Below, in pieces: positions 8,798 through 16,639 of a stretch of 64,000 nt of DNA. Under the pieces are notes generated by a model. The model ran no database searches. It worked only from the letters and a program-made list of their open reading frames with translations, and was not told the DNA's origin. Numbering within the stretch: position 1 is the stretch's first letter; each line of letters starts with the position of its first letter. The stretch comes from Niallia sp. NCCP-28 (GTDB taxonomy: Bacteria; Bacillota; Bacilli; Bacillales; Cytobacillaceae): contig NZ_BQYJ01000001.1 in NCBI RefSeq assembly GCF_023168165.1, positions 248,001 through 312,000 on the forward strand, read 5' to 3'. A program made the translations under genes and the position numbers.

Positions 8798-8826
8798 ACT
8801 GTATAAACTTTTTTAAAGCAAGACAA
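8798..8826 (-). promoter_or_regulatory. Putative SigA promoter of the riboflavin operon
   Basis: On the minus strand TTGTCT (8821-8826) and TACAGT (8798-8803) are 17 bases apart. Transcription would begin about 110 bases before the riboswitch core. Confidence 0.55.
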
Positions 8827-8875
8827 ATGTTTCGAAAACTTTTATTCAGCCAATAAAGAGCAGATTTTAATTGAC

Positions 8876-8902
8876 GAAACTTTTTTGCTGTTTATCCGTA
8901 TA
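8876..8902 (+). promoter_or_regulatory. Putative ECF-sigma (SigW-like) promoter of the EcsC gene
   Basis: GAAAC (8876-8880), a T-run, 16 bases, then CGTATA (8897-8902). This fits the TGAAAC-N16-CGTATA pattern of B. subtilis SigW-type promoters except for the first T of the -35 box. The gene begins 46 bases further on. Confidence 0.6.
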
Positions 8903-8948
8903 AACTCTCATACCATATAATACTGATTTAATAAAGGGGTTACTAGAA

Positions 8949-9749
8949 ATGGAAGATCAGCAGTATTTGCTAAAAGAATTGGCAGACATTCATAAATGGG
9001 AAAAAGAGCAGCGGAATTTATGGTTTTGGGAAAAACTTGGCAGACTTCCATTTAAATTATTAGACAAATGGACACCTGCTTTTATGCAAAAAAAAATTGG
9101 ACAGCTTCTTGATGAGATGGGCCATTATATTCAAAGCGGCGGGAAGTTTTTAAGCAGTATTTCTTCTGTCAAAAAAATTTACCAAAAACATTCTATCCAA
9201 ACACTTGAAGAAGTAAAAACCTTGCCGATAGAGGAAATGAAAACTGCTGTCGAACAAATCACAAAAAGCAGAAAAAAATGGGCAACCTTGCAAGGGGCAA
9301 GCACAGGTGTAGGCGGTATTTTCACATTAAGCATAGATATTCCTGTACTGCTTTCTATGCAGCTCAAAATACTGCAAGATATTGCGATATGTTATGGATT
9401 TAATCCAAATGATAAAAAAGAAAGAATTTTCATCGTGAAATGTTTGCAGTTTGTTTCTGCCGATATTGTTGGAAAAGAAGCCATTCTTAAACAGATTGCC
9501 GATTTTGACCAAAACAACGAACATATTCAAAGAGAAGTGGTTTCCGAAATGCAGGGATGGCGAGAAGTCGTATTTGCATATAGAGACTCTTTTGGATGGA
9601 AAAAATTATTTCAAATGGTGCCTGTTTTCGGCATAATTTTTGGCGCTTTCTCCAATAGAGGCAGCATCGAAGCAATAGCCGAAGCTGGAGATATGCTCTA
9701 TCGCAAAAGACGCATCAGGGAAAAATTGAATGCACAGACTGACAGCTAA
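8949..9749 (+). CDS. EcsC family protein
   Basis: A 266-residue protein of the EcsC family, named after the third gene of the B. subtilis ecs ABC-transporter locus; its biochemical role is unknown. Diagnostic stretches are KWATLQGASTGVGGIFTLSIDIPVLLSMQLK, read here as the glycine-rich hydrophobic centre at residues about 110-140, and FGAFSNRGSIEAIAEAGDMLYRKRRI at the C-terminus. There is no ecsA or ecsB nearby, so it stands alone. It has AAAGGGG ahead of the ATG and its own terminator overlapping the stop codon. The upstream ECF-type promoter suggests induction by cell-envelope stress. Confidence 0.88.
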   Translation: MEDQQYLLKELADIHKWEKEQRNLWFWEKLGRLPFKLLDKWTPAFMQKKIGQLLDEMGHYIQSGGKFLSSISSVKKIYQKHSIQTLEEVKTLPIEEMKTAVEQITKSRKKWATLQGASTGVGGIFTLSIDIPVLLSMQLKILQDIAICYGFNPNDKKERIFIVKCLQFVSADIVGKEAILKQIADFDQNNEHIQREVVSEMQGWREVVFAYRDSFGWKKLFQMVPVFGIIFGAFSNRGSIEAIAEAGDMLYRKRRIREKLNAQTDS

Positions 9750-9789
9750 AGGGAAACGGGAAATTTCTTTTTCCCTTTAGCTGTTTATT
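9744..9789 (+). terminator. Terminator of the EcsC gene
   Basis: AGCTAAAGGGAAA and TTTCCCTTTAGCT form a 13-bp stem followed by a T-rich run; the left arm overlaps the stop codon. Confidence 0.9.
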
Positions 9790-9888
9790 TTGTTTTTATT
9801 CCTTATTAACAAATAGAAAAACTCTCTTTTGGAAGTTTCCTTTTAGCCAAGTTGAAACTTTTCCAAACGCTCCCCGTCTAATATACTG

Positions 9889-10674
9889 CTAATGGTCTTT
9901 ATAGGCATAAATTTTTGCAAGCAATGCATAAAGATGAATAATTTCTTTGTTGGAGAGGCCATGATTAATGGATAGCAATGGTATATTAGGTTTCAAAAAT
10001 CTTTTGCTCCATTCCTTTGGCAATAATCCTTTTTGCAATATTGCCAGAGGCAAACCATTGGCCTTTTCAAAACGATAATCGGTAAAGGCCAAGCTTTTAT
10101 TCATAATGATAGTATTTTCTCCATATGTAAATACAGATTTAGAAGGCTTATCCATTTTCTGTTCGATGATTTTACTGATTTTTTTTCCCTTTTTGTTTTT
10201 TATTTCAATCGTTTTTCCCTTTATTGTAAAAGTATATTGAAGCATGCCGCTGCTGCTATAAAAACCGTAATTTTTTGCATACAGCTTATCCAAAAAATAA
10301 GGAAGATACCAGCGTACAAGATGGAACTTTTCGTCTCTAATTTCACCAACTGCTACACCATCACAATCAAAAATCAGCATTCTCAAAGAAGGAGCTGGAA
10401 GAAAGGATAACACAACCGTCTTTTTTTCTAAAAGAGAGGATTCTTTTTCCTTCGAGTTTTCCAAAAGCGCCTCAATAGAACGCCTTTTATCCAATTGGTA
10501 CAATACATAAGAGGTGATGCTATATATAGCAAATGGAAGCATATATAAAAAATATTTTGCACTTAGATGCATGCTAACAAAAAAAGAAGTTAAAAAGAAA
10601 ATTGGAATACAGCTTATGACACTAGCATTTAAGGAAGCAAAAGCCGTTTGCCTATAATATTTTTGAATGTCCAT
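9889..10674 (-). CDS. Membrane protein with tubby/LURP-like C-terminal region, function unknown
   Basis: A 261-residue protein I do not recognise by name. Two hydrophobic segments (about residues 16-35 and 40-60) are followed by a charged linker and a cytoplasmic or extracellular beta-rich region. The pattern SSGMLQYTFTIKGKTIEI, then KNKKGKKISKII and EKANGLPLAIL, resembles the tubby C-terminal-like (LURP-one) fold that many Bacillaceae proteins carry; this is a fold-level guess. It is divergent from the following ydcF-like gene and has no visible operon partner. Confidence 0.6.
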   Translation of the reverse strand: MDIQKYYRQTAFASLNASVISCIPIFFLTSFFVSMHLSAKYFLYMLPFAIYSITSYVLYQLDKRRSIEALLENSKEKESSLLEKKTVVLSFLPAPSLRMLIFDCDGVAVGEIRDEKFHLVRWYLPYFLDKLYAKNYGFYSSSGMLQYTFTIKGKTIEIKNKKGKKISKIIEQKMDKPSKSVFTYGENTIIMNKSLAFTDYRFEKANGLPLAILQKGLLPKEWSKRFLKPNIPLLSINHGLSNKEIIHLYALLAKIYAYKDH

Positions 10675-10780
10675 TCTACTAATCTCCTTAACAAAAAAAT
10701 CAACAGTTACTATTAGAAGCTTGTTTATTTTATTCTATTAAACGACATAGCATTCTATGAATAAAAAGGAGGAATCTTTT

Positions 10781-11344
10781 TTGAAAAAACTTTTTTATCT
10801 GGCGATTAGCCTAGTCGTTGCCTGTTTTGGCATGGTTGCATTTTATTACATACAAATAAAACAAACAGCTGCTATACCCCCTCCTAACAATATCCCTTAT
10901 ATTATTGTGCTAGGGGCAAAAGCAAATGAGCAGAAATTATCAAAACCATTAAAATATCGGGCAGAAACTGCATTTGCTTATTGGGAAAAAAATCAAAAAA
11001 GTCAAATTGTCGTAACAGGAGGCCAAGGAAAAGGAGAAACAACCACAGAGGCAGAAGCCCTGCAAAACTTTTTTCTAAAAAAAGGAGTACCAGAAAATCG
11101 TATTTTAGTAGAAAACAAATCTACCTCTACTTATGAAAATATTCAATTCGCAAAAAAACTTTTTGCCATAGAAGAAGCTGTTATTGTCAGCAATGATTTT
11201 CATCTATTCCGCGCCACCACTATTGCAAAAAAAGAGGGCATTCAAGCATATCCACTTGCTGCAAAAACCCCTTTTTGGGCAAAACTCCCCTTGTATGCAA
11301 GAGAATATGCCGCAATCGGAAAAATGAAACTAAAAGGCTATTAA
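10781..11344 (+). CDS. YdcF/SanA-family (DUF218) protein
   Basis: A membrane-anchored protein of the DUF218 family, implicated in cell-wall or envelope functions; the Escherichia SanA protein affects vancomycin sensitivity. One N-terminal transmembrane segment is followed by the domain, with the hallmark blocks PYIIVLGAKANE, IVVTGGQGKGE, EAEALQNFFLKKGVPENRILVE, STSTYENI and VIVSNDFHLFRA. I place the start at TTG 10781, eight bases after AAAAGGAGG; the ATG eight codons earlier overlaps that ribosome site. Product 187 residues, ending at a strong bidirectional terminator. Confidence 0.88.
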   Translation: MKKLFYLAISLVVACFGMVAFYYIQIKQTAAIPPPNNIPYIIVLGAKANEQKLSKPLKYRAETAFAYWEKNQKSQIVVTGGQGKGETTTEAEALQNFFLKKGVPENRILVENKSTSTYENIQFAKKLFAIEEAVIVSNDFHLFRATTIAKKEGIQAYPLAAKTPFWAKLPLYAREYAAIGKMKLKGY

Positions 11345-11387
11345 AAACCAGGTGGAAGCGGAGAATGTCCGCTTCCACCTGGTTTTT
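11343..11387. terminator. Bidirectional terminator between convergent ydcF-like and patatin genes
   Basis: A perfect stem, AAAAACCAGGTGGAAGCGGA against its complement, with a five-base loop and T-runs on both sides. Confidence 0.95.
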
Positions 11388-11389
11388 CC

Positions 11390-12241
11390 CTAAAATTGAA
11401 ATTGTTTAATAGAATGCATTGCTTTTTTTGCATCCTCATACCCTTGGAAATAAAGTGCAGAAAGCTTTTGAGGATTTCTTTCCATTCTCCCAACGGCAAG
11501 CCTCTCTAATGGTCTAATAATAATAATATTGCCGTTTTTTTCTTCTTGATCCAAATAATCCATCGTTTTATTATAATGAAAAAATCTTTCCTTCATCATC
11601 TTTTGCAACCCATTGTACTGGGGATATTTTTTCTCCACAAAATAGTGAAAACGAGATTTTGATTTTCTGTATCCCTTGTTTCTTGTTAAGATGACCACAT
11701 TTTTTGTGTAGCCATCCTGTTTGGCAACATCAATGGGAACGCTCGCTGAAATGCCTCCATCTAATAATAACTTATCTTTAAATGCTACAGGAGGAGCTAA
11801 AAAAGGCAAAGAACTTGATGCGCGCAATACTTTTAATAGCTCTTCTTTGTAGTCTTCTTTGCCATAAAAAATACTTTCTCCTGTGTAAACATCTGTTGTT
11901 CCTATTTTTAATTGCGCAGAATTTGCATAAAAGGTTTCATAATCAAATGGCACTATTTTGGAAGGAATTTCATCATAAATAAAATCCATGCCAAAAAACT
12001 GGCGATTATGGCGAAAGTTGCGCCATGACATATAACGTGGATCTTTCACATAATCTAAACTTACCTTTTTGTTTCTTCCCATTTGTTTCGATAAGTAAGA
12101 TGCAGCATAACTCGCTCCTGCCGATACACCAATTACATATGGAAAATGAATATCATGTTCCAAAAAATATTCTAATGCCCCTGCTGTATAGACAGCGCGC
12201 ATTCCTCCGCCTTCTAATACGAGTCCAATTTTCTCCATCAT
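11390..12241 (-). CDS. Patatin-like phospholipase
   Basis: A cytoplasmic acyl hydrolase of the patatin family with a Ser-Asp dyad. The oxyanion loop GLVLEGGGMRAVYTAG, the nucleophile elbow GVSAGA and the aspartate motif LLLDGGISASVPI are all present; it belongs to the bacterial RssA/YjjU-like group. The open frame begins at 12262, but that Met has no ribosome site; I take the ATG at 12241 (Met-8), with ATG 12238 equally possible. Length about 283 residues. Single gene, convergent with the ydcF-like gene. Substrate unknown. Confidence 0.88.
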   Translation of the reverse strand: MMEKIGLVLEGGGMRAVYTAGALEYFLEHDIHFPYVIGVSAGASYAASYLSKQMGRNKKVSLDYVKDPRYMSWRNFRHNRQFFGMDFIYDEIPSKIVPFDYETFYANSAQLKIGTTDVYTGESIFYGKEDYKEELLKVLRASSSLPFLAPPVAFKDKLLLDGGISASVPIDVAKQDGYTKNVVILTRNKGYRKSKSRFHYFVEKKYPQYNGLQKMMKERFFHYNKTMDYLDQEEKNGNIIIIRPLERLAVGRMERNPQKLSALYFQGYEDAKKAMHSIKQFQF

Positions 12242-12311
12242 CTCTCTACTCTTTCCTTCCATTAATCAATAACTTCTAACAGGAAATTATAGCATATTAT
12301 CTTTTCCATTC

Positions 12312-12361
12312 AAAAAAAATCCTCTTTTTGCAAAGTTGGCAGCAAAAAAGAGGATTTTTTT
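12312..12361. terminator. Bidirectional terminator upstream of the patatin gene
   Basis: AAAATCCTCTTTTTGC pairs with GCAAAAAAGAGGATTTT and has T-runs on both strands. On the minus strand it would end the DUF4870 transcript. Confidence 0.88.
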
Positions 12362-12367
12362 ATAAAG

Positions 12368-12452
12368 TTCAACTACCAATCAAGCTTTTACTCAACAAGT
12401 TTCTCCTCACCTAGATTTCTCTTTTCTCTTTTCATTCATTAGGAGAGAAAAA
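12368..12452 (+). repeat. Family-1 structured intergenic repeat, copy B (degenerate)
   Basis: Begins GTTCAACTACCAATCAAGC and includes the family core CACCTAGATTTCTC and CATTAGGAGAG. The left hairpin and the GCCCGTTAATGC end are lost. It lies between the terminator and the DUF4870 gene. Confidence 0.6.
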
Positions 12453-12523
12453 GCTGATAAGATAGGGGTAAGTGATTCCACCTGTATGATTGCAATCCAA
12501 AAATTAATGAAAATAGCCTATTA

Positions 12524-12847
12524 TTACCGAATAATACGGATAACCATAGGAATACGGTATTCTTTTCCCTCATATGCTTTTATACAAGCAATGATTGTAA
12601 AAATAAACATCAATAGACTTACAATCGCACCTAATATAAACCCAATAAAAATAAGTGTTAAAATACCGCTTATCACAAAATAGATGGTATACGATATTAA
12701 GAAGTTAAAATACTCCTTGCCATGATAATTGACAAATTCGGAATCCCTTTTGATCAGCCAAATAATTAAGGGTCCCAAAAATATTGTAAAAAAACTAGAA
12801 GCATAGATAGCTAGTGCAAATAGTTTATCCTCATTTTTTATCTCCAT
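12524..12847 (-). CDS. DUF4870 membrane protein
   Basis: A small (107 residues) membrane protein with three hydrophobic segments and the DUF4870 signature: YASSFFTIFLGPLIIWLIKR, then FVNYHGKEYFNFLISY and a final AYEGKEYRIPMVIRII. Function is unknown. Start is the ATG at 12847, seven bases after GGAGG; an upstream ATG at 12871 has no such site. Its promoter matches the SigW pattern perfectly, which points to a role in envelope stress. It is divergent from dedA. Confidence 0.85.
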   Translation of the reverse strand: MEIKNEDKLFALAIYASSFFTIFLGPLIIWLIKRDSEFVNYHGKEYFNFLISYTIYFVISGILTLIFIGFILGAIVSLLMFIFTIIACIKAYEGKEYRIPMVIRIIR

Positions 12848-12896
12848 ATAAAATCCTCCACGATTTATCATATATTATTGCATATTTGTATTAGTA

Positions 12897-12924
12897 TATA
12901 CGGTTATTGGAAGTAAATGTTTCA
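12897..12924 (-). promoter_or_regulatory. ECF-sigma (SigW-like) promoter of the DUF4870 gene
   Basis: On the minus strand TGAAAC (12919-12924), exactly 16 bases, then CGTATA (12897-12902): a perfect match to the B. subtilis SigW-type consensus. The gene starts 50 bases downstream. Confidence 0.75.
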
Positions 12925-13044
12925 ATTATTTTTATTGATTGCTTGAATAAATTTTTCCTTTTAAGATTGGTCATGTATACTATTATTAACATCTTTTACA
13001 TGATATACATAGATGTTTTCGAAAAATATATGGGAGAGATTATT

Positions 13045-13644
13045 TTGAGTGAATTTGTTTCTACTATTTTTGACTTTTTATCCTCTTTAGGATATTTAGG
13101 GATTGCACTTGGACTGATGATTGAAGTTATTCCTAGTGAAATTGTGCTAAGTTATGGAGGCTATCTTATCCATCTAGGGGAAGTTTCTTTCATCGGTGCA
13201 CTACTTGCTGGAGTAATCGGCGGCACGATTGCCCAGCTGTTTATTTATTGGATTGGATATTATGGAGGCAGACCTTTTATTGATCGGTATGGGAAGTATC
13301 TGTTAATAAAAAAGTCACATGTTGATGCTGCAGAATCATGGTTTTTAAAACATGGGACAGGCATGATTTTTTTAGCCAGGTTTATTCCGGTTGTAAGACA
13401 CGCAATTAGTATTCCTGCTGGCATTGCGAGAATGCCGATTAGCCAATTTATTTTATATACAACTGCTGCCATTATTCCATGGACAGTGCTTTTTTTATTG
13501 CTTGGCATGAAGCTTGGAAGCAGTTGGGAAAATATTGAGACATATGCCAAACCTTATTTAACACCAATTATTCTTATTGCAGTTTTTGCTATTCTTATTT
13601 ATTTTTTATTTCAATTTCGCAAGAAAAAAATTAACATTAAGTAA
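13045..13644 (+). CDS. DedA-family membrane protein
   Basis: Integral membrane protein of the DedA/VTT family; some members flip undecaprenyl phosphate or phosphatidylethanolamine (UptA, PetA). Landmarks are IEVIPSEIVLSYGGYL, YWIGYYGGRPFIDRYGKY and the motif FLARFIPVVRHAISIPAG with the conserved Arg residues. The open frame extends back to 12907, but GGGAGAG stands six bases before a TTG at 13045, giving a 199-residue protein of normal length, so I use that start. Single gene. Confidence 0.9.
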   Translation: MSEFVSTIFDFLSSLGYLGIALGLMIEVIPSEIVLSYGGYLIHLGEVSFIGALLAGVIGGTIAQLFIYWIGYYGGRPFIDRYGKYLLIKKSHVDAAESWFLKHGTGMIFLARFIPVVRHAISIPAGIARMPISQFILYTTAAIIPWTVLFLLLGMKLGSSWENIETYAKPYLTPIILIAVFAILIYFLFQFRKKKINIK

Positions 13645-13737
13645 ACATAAAATTTACATTTTCCTATTTTCATTTCCAGTATTTTTTTGTAAAATAAAAT
13701 TAATGAATTTATTATTACAACATAATAAAAATACCTA

Positions 13738-13790
13738 ACAGGCACATAAATCTTCTCTGCATTTTTAAAGGATTAAGCCTGTCTTTTTTA
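13738..13790 (+). terminator. Possible terminator after dedA
   Basis: ACAGGC (13738-13743) and GCCTGT (13777-13782) flank a 33-base loop and are followed by CTTTTTT. It could equally be the first hairpin of the leader described next. Confidence 0.5.
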
Positions 13791-13802
13791 GGGAATAAAA
13801 TA

Positions 13803-13871
13803 ATGGGAAGGCAAATGGTGCGCCACCGTATTGGTTCTAGTGGGTTCGATTCCCACCCCGAAATTTTTTAG
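13803..13871 (+). CDS. 22-residue upstream ORF (leader peptide) of the GNAT gene
   Basis: An ATG eight bases after AGGGA opens a 22-codon frame that runs into, and stops at the tip of, a strong terminator hairpin. The peptide contains RHRIGSSGFDSHP. The reading frame overlaps the whole left arm of the terminator, the usual arrangement for ribosome-mediated transcription attenuation of drug-resistance or ribosome-related genes. The DNA GTGGGTTCGATTCCCAC inside it also looks like a tRNA T-arm, but there is no tRNA around it. No known leader peptide is recognised. Confidence 0.55.
   Translation: MGRQMVRHRIGSSGFDSHPEIF
13840..13856 (+). promoter_or_regulatory. Alternative hairpin competing with the attenuator terminator
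   Basis: GTGGG and CCCAC (loop TTCGATT) can pair, using the same CCCAC that begins the terminator stem, so the two structures exclude one another. Confidence 0.45.
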
Positions 13872-13909
13872 AAAGCTATAAAAAATTTCGAGGGTGGGTT
13901 TGCTTTTTT
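13852..13909 (+). terminator. Attenuator terminator in the GNAT leader
   Basis: CCCACCCCGAAATTTTTT (13852-13869) pairs over 18 base pairs with 13880-13898 (one bulged A), followed by TTTGCTTTTTTG. It lies 48 bases before the GNAT start codon, so it would block that gene unless disrupted. Confidence 0.85.
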
Positions 13910-13957
13910 GTCTTTAGAGAAAATCTGCCCTCATAGTAGAATCGGAGGGATTTTTTT

Positions 13958-14518
13958 ATGCTCAAAAAAAGAGATCTTGAAGAATGCCATGTACTGTTTG
14001 AACTGATGAGCCACCCAGATGTTTTTCCATTCGTTCGCCAAAAAGCGTATTCTTATGAGGAATACTTATTTTTAACCAAACAAACCATTGAAGCAGAAGA
14101 TCAAGGCGAGTTGATTTCCCGGACAATATTAGATGAATGGCAAAACCCAATCGGGACAATTAATTTATTTGATATCAGCGACAATACTGGATTTCTTGGC
14201 ACATGGATTGGCAAACCATACCATGGTCTAGGATATAATAGACCCGCAAAAGAACAGTTTTTTTCTGAACTGTTTTATGAGCTGGATATAGAATCAGTTA
14301 TTATGAAAATTAACAGCAAAAATATCCGCTCCCAAAAAGCTGCCGAAAAACTCCCATATGTTATTTTCGCTAATGACACAAGAAAAACTTTATTAGAAAA
14401 ATTAAATAACAATGGAAACACTTATTTTTTATATGAAATCCCAAAAGACTTGTATACACTTCATTCATTGCGGAGTTCTGCAATGGAAGACAATCAGGAT
14501 GATCGCTTGGAAGCCTAA
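13958..14518 (+). CDS. GNAT acetyltransferase (RimJ/RimL-like)
   Basis: A 186-residue acetyl-CoA-dependent N-acetyltransferase. The order of elements fits the RimJ/RimL branch: ARTILDEWQNPIGTINLF-like strands (seen as RTILDEWQNPIGTINLF), the acetyl-CoA loop GKPYHGLGYNRPAK, INSKNIRSQKAAEKL before the C-terminal strands. The ATG follows CGGAGGG. The substrate is unknown; relatives modify ribosomal proteins, amino acids or antibiotics. The leader with an upstream ORF and terminator suggests its expression responds to impaired translation, which would fit an antibiotic-related role; that is inference. The last 20 residues are an acidic tail. Confidence 0.88.
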   Translation: MLKKRDLEECHVLFELMSHPDVFPFVRQKAYSYEEYLFLTKQTIEAEDQGELISRTILDEWQNPIGTINLFDISDNTGFLGTWIGKPYHGLGYNRPAKEQFFSELFYELDIESVIMKINSKNIRSQKAAEKLPYVIFANDTRKTLLEKLNNNGNTYFLYEIPKDLYTLHSLRSSAMEDNQDDRLEA

Positions 14519-14532
14519 AGTGCAGCTAACCA

Positions 14533-14587
14533 GGATTTTACTCAGCAGGTTTCTCCCCATATGTCTCATCCATCTATCAGGAGAATC
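14533..14587 (+). repeat. Family-1 repeat, copy C (fragment)
   Basis: GGATTTTACTCAGCAGGTTTCTCC resembles copy B over its first half and ends CTATCAGGAGAAT. It is short and decayed; assignment is tentative. The remainder of the gap to the MATE gene holds a terminator and promoter-like TATAAT near 14805. Confidence 0.35.
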
Positions 14588-14610
14588 TCGACTTGCTTTC
14601 TACTATATAT

Positions 14611-14649
14611 AAAATGACAAAAGCTCTCGAGAGCTTTTGTCATTTTTTT
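14611..14649 (+). terminator. Terminator of the GNAT gene
   Basis: A perfect palindromic stem, AAAATGACAAAAGCTC with its complement around a TCGA loop, followed by seven T. Confidence 0.93.
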
Positions 14650-14847
14650 GGTAGAATAGTGGTTGATTTCTGCTGCAAATGGCAACTTCTGCGGGAAAAA
14701 CGCTCGATTCCGTTCCCGGAAATCTCTCTATACTGTATAAAAGATATACAAATCTTTTTTGTAGCCAAACAAAATACTTAGATCTCATTTTCTGTCTTTA
14801 GTATGATATAATACTTAGCGTTACTGATATGAAAGAGAGTATACTAT

Positions 14848-16206
14848 ATGAATCAAACCTATACAACAACACAGAAACTAAAACAATTATTTTTTATTTT
14901 GCTGCCAATTTTTATAACCCAAGTTGGCATGTTCGGATTAACTTTTTTTGATACCACTATGGCAGGGCATTATAATCCTATAGATCTTGCAGGGGTAGCT
15001 GTTGGAAGTTCCTTATGGACCCCCATTTATACTGGATTAAGTGGGATTTTACTGGCGATTCCGCCTATTGTATCCCAGTTGATGGGAAAAAAAGAGCAAA
15101 AAAAAATCAGCTTTTCTATTGTCCAGGCTGGTTATTTGGCCATCGTAATGGCTTTGCTTCTTATTATAGTCGGCTACTTTGCTTTAGACTCTGTTTTAGC
15201 ATCAATGGGTCTTGCAAAAGAGGTGCAAAACATTGCAGCCCATTACTTGTATGCCTTAAGCATTGGCATCATTCCAATTTTTTTATATTTTGTTTTGCGC
15301 TCCTTTATTGATGCACTCGGGCAAACGCAAGTGACGATGTTTATTACATTAGTATCCTTGCCTGTTAATATTGCTTTAAATTATTTATTTATTAATGGCA
15401 TATGGTTTTTCCCTGAACTTGGCGGCGTAGGCACCGGATTTGCAACAAGCATCACTTATTGGATTATGCTTATTATCGCCTTTTATATCGTCCGCCATAA
15501 GGAGCCTTTTGCTTCTTTTAAATTATTCAGCATGTTTCATCGCCTTTCTTGGACAAAATGGAAGGAAATATTAGCAATTGGCATCCCAATTGGTTTTTCC
15601 ATCTTTTTTGAAACAAGCATTTTTAGTGCTGTTACCATTTTAATGAGCAATTATAATACTAATACGATTGCCGCACATCAAGCGGCCATTAATTTTGCTT
15701 CCTTGTTATATATGGTGCCGCTTAGCATTTCAAGTGCATTAACCATTTTAGTTGGGTTTGAAGTTGGCGCAAATCGCCTAAAAGATGCAAAAATATATAG
15801 TTGGATGGGAGTTAGTTTGGCAGTAGCCATTGCCTTTATAAGCGGCATCATCCTCCTTGCATTTCGAACAGATATTGCAGGCATTTATACAAATGACCAA
15901 AATGTGCTGCAGCTTACTTCCCAATTTCTTATATACGCTATTTTCTTCCAGCTATCTGATGCTGTTCAAGCACCAATCCAAGGGGCTTTAAGAGGATATA
16001 AAGACGTAAATATTACATTGGTCATGTGCTTAATATCTTATTGGATCATTGGATTGCCTCTTGGTTATTTATTTGCAAACTATTCTTCCTTTGGTCCATT
16101 CGGCTATTGGATTGGCTTAATTGCAGGACTTGGCACAGGAGCAATTTTTCTTACAACCAGATTGTATTTTATCCAAAGAAATAAATTCGTATTAAAAGCA
16201 ATTTAA
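14848..16206 (+). CDS. MATE-family multidrug/Na+ antiporter
   Basis: A 452-residue membrane exporter with 12 hydrophobic segments in two homologous halves. The N-terminus QLFFILLPIFITQVGMFGL, TFFDTTMAGHYNPIDLAGVAVGSSLW and the half-repeat IGIPIGFSIFFETSIFSAV are typical of the NorM-type MATE branch, which extrudes cationic drugs or dyes in exchange for sodium or protons. Start is the ATG at 14848 with AAAGAGAG upstream. It has its own promoter-like region after the GNAT terminator, so the two neighbours are probably independent, although a drug-response theme is shared. Substrate not predictable. Confidence 0.92.
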   Translation: MNQTYTTTQKLKQLFFILLPIFITQVGMFGLTFFDTTMAGHYNPIDLAGVAVGSSLWTPIYTGLSGILLAIPPIVSQLMGKKEQKKISFSIVQAGYLAIVMALLLIIVGYFALDSVLASMGLAKEVQNIAAHYLYALSIGIIPIFLYFVLRSFIDALGQTQVTMFITLVSLPVNIALNYLFINGIWFFPELGGVGTGFATSITYWIMLIIAFYIVRHKEPFASFKLFSMFHRLSWTKWKEILAIGIPIGFSIFFETSIFSAVTILMSNYNTNTIAAHQAAINFASLLYMVPLSISSALTILVGFEVGANRLKDAKIYSWMGVSLAVAIAFISGIILLAFRTDIAGIYTNDQNVLQLTSQFLIYAIFFQLSDAVQAPIQGALRGYKDVNITLVMCLISYWIIGLPLGYLFANYSSFGPFGYWIGLIAGLGTGAIFLTTRLYFIQRNKFVLKAI

Positions 16207-16213
16207 TAGAATG

Positions 16214-16250
16214 AAAAAGTGGAATGTTGCAAAAGACAATCCACTTTTTA
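16214..16250 (+). terminator. Terminator of the MATE gene
   Basis: AAAAAGTGGA pairs with TCCACTTTTT around a 17-base loop. Confidence 0.85.
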
Positions 16251-16384
16251 TTTATCTTTTTCCCAGTTTAAAGCATTGTTGATTAGATCATTTTCTTGAA
16301 AGATATGAGAAGTAAATGACCCTCCATTCAATCACTGGCCAAGTTTAATAAAAATTCATCTTTATTATTCACCCACCTTCGTTC

Positions 16385-16541
16385 CCCCGCTGATTATTAG
16401 TGGAGGCTGCTGCCAAAGGACGTAGGTTCTATATATAAGCCTGTGTATTTTTCATTAAGCTTTTACAGGCAAGTTTTTCCTACCTAGATTTCTCGTTTTC
16501 TCTTACACTCCCTTAGGTACGGGTTTTACTGCCCGTTAATA
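16385..16541 (+). repeat. Family-1 structured intergenic repeat, copy D
   Basis: Contains CCCCCGCTGATTATTAG, then about 60 unrelated bases, then a well-kept right half: TTTTACAGGCAAG, CCTACCTAGATTTCTCG, CCCTTAGGTACGGG and TTTACTGCCCGTTAAT. It ends immediately before the sigma-K-type promoter of the spore gene pair. Confidence 0.75.
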
Positions 16542-16560
16542 CATAATAAAAAGGAAAAAC

Positions 16561-16587
16561 ACCAATTAGGCATTTGTGCATAAGATA
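16561..16587 (+). promoter_or_regulatory. Putative sigma-K promoter of the Hsp20-like spore genes
   Basis: AC at 16561, 16 bases, then CATAAGATA (16579-16587), matching the sigma-K pattern AC-N16-CATANNNTA. The first gene starts 53 bases later. This would give late mother-cell expression, as for coat genes. Confidence 0.55.
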
Positions 16588-16639
16588 AAAAGACCTGTAA
16601 AGTAGGTTACTTCTTAAACACAGAAAGGAAGAATTTCAT

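Noticed and set aside
13800..13860. Complete tRNA gene
   Set aside because: Only a T-arm-like hairpin exists; no cloverleaf of normal length can be drawn.
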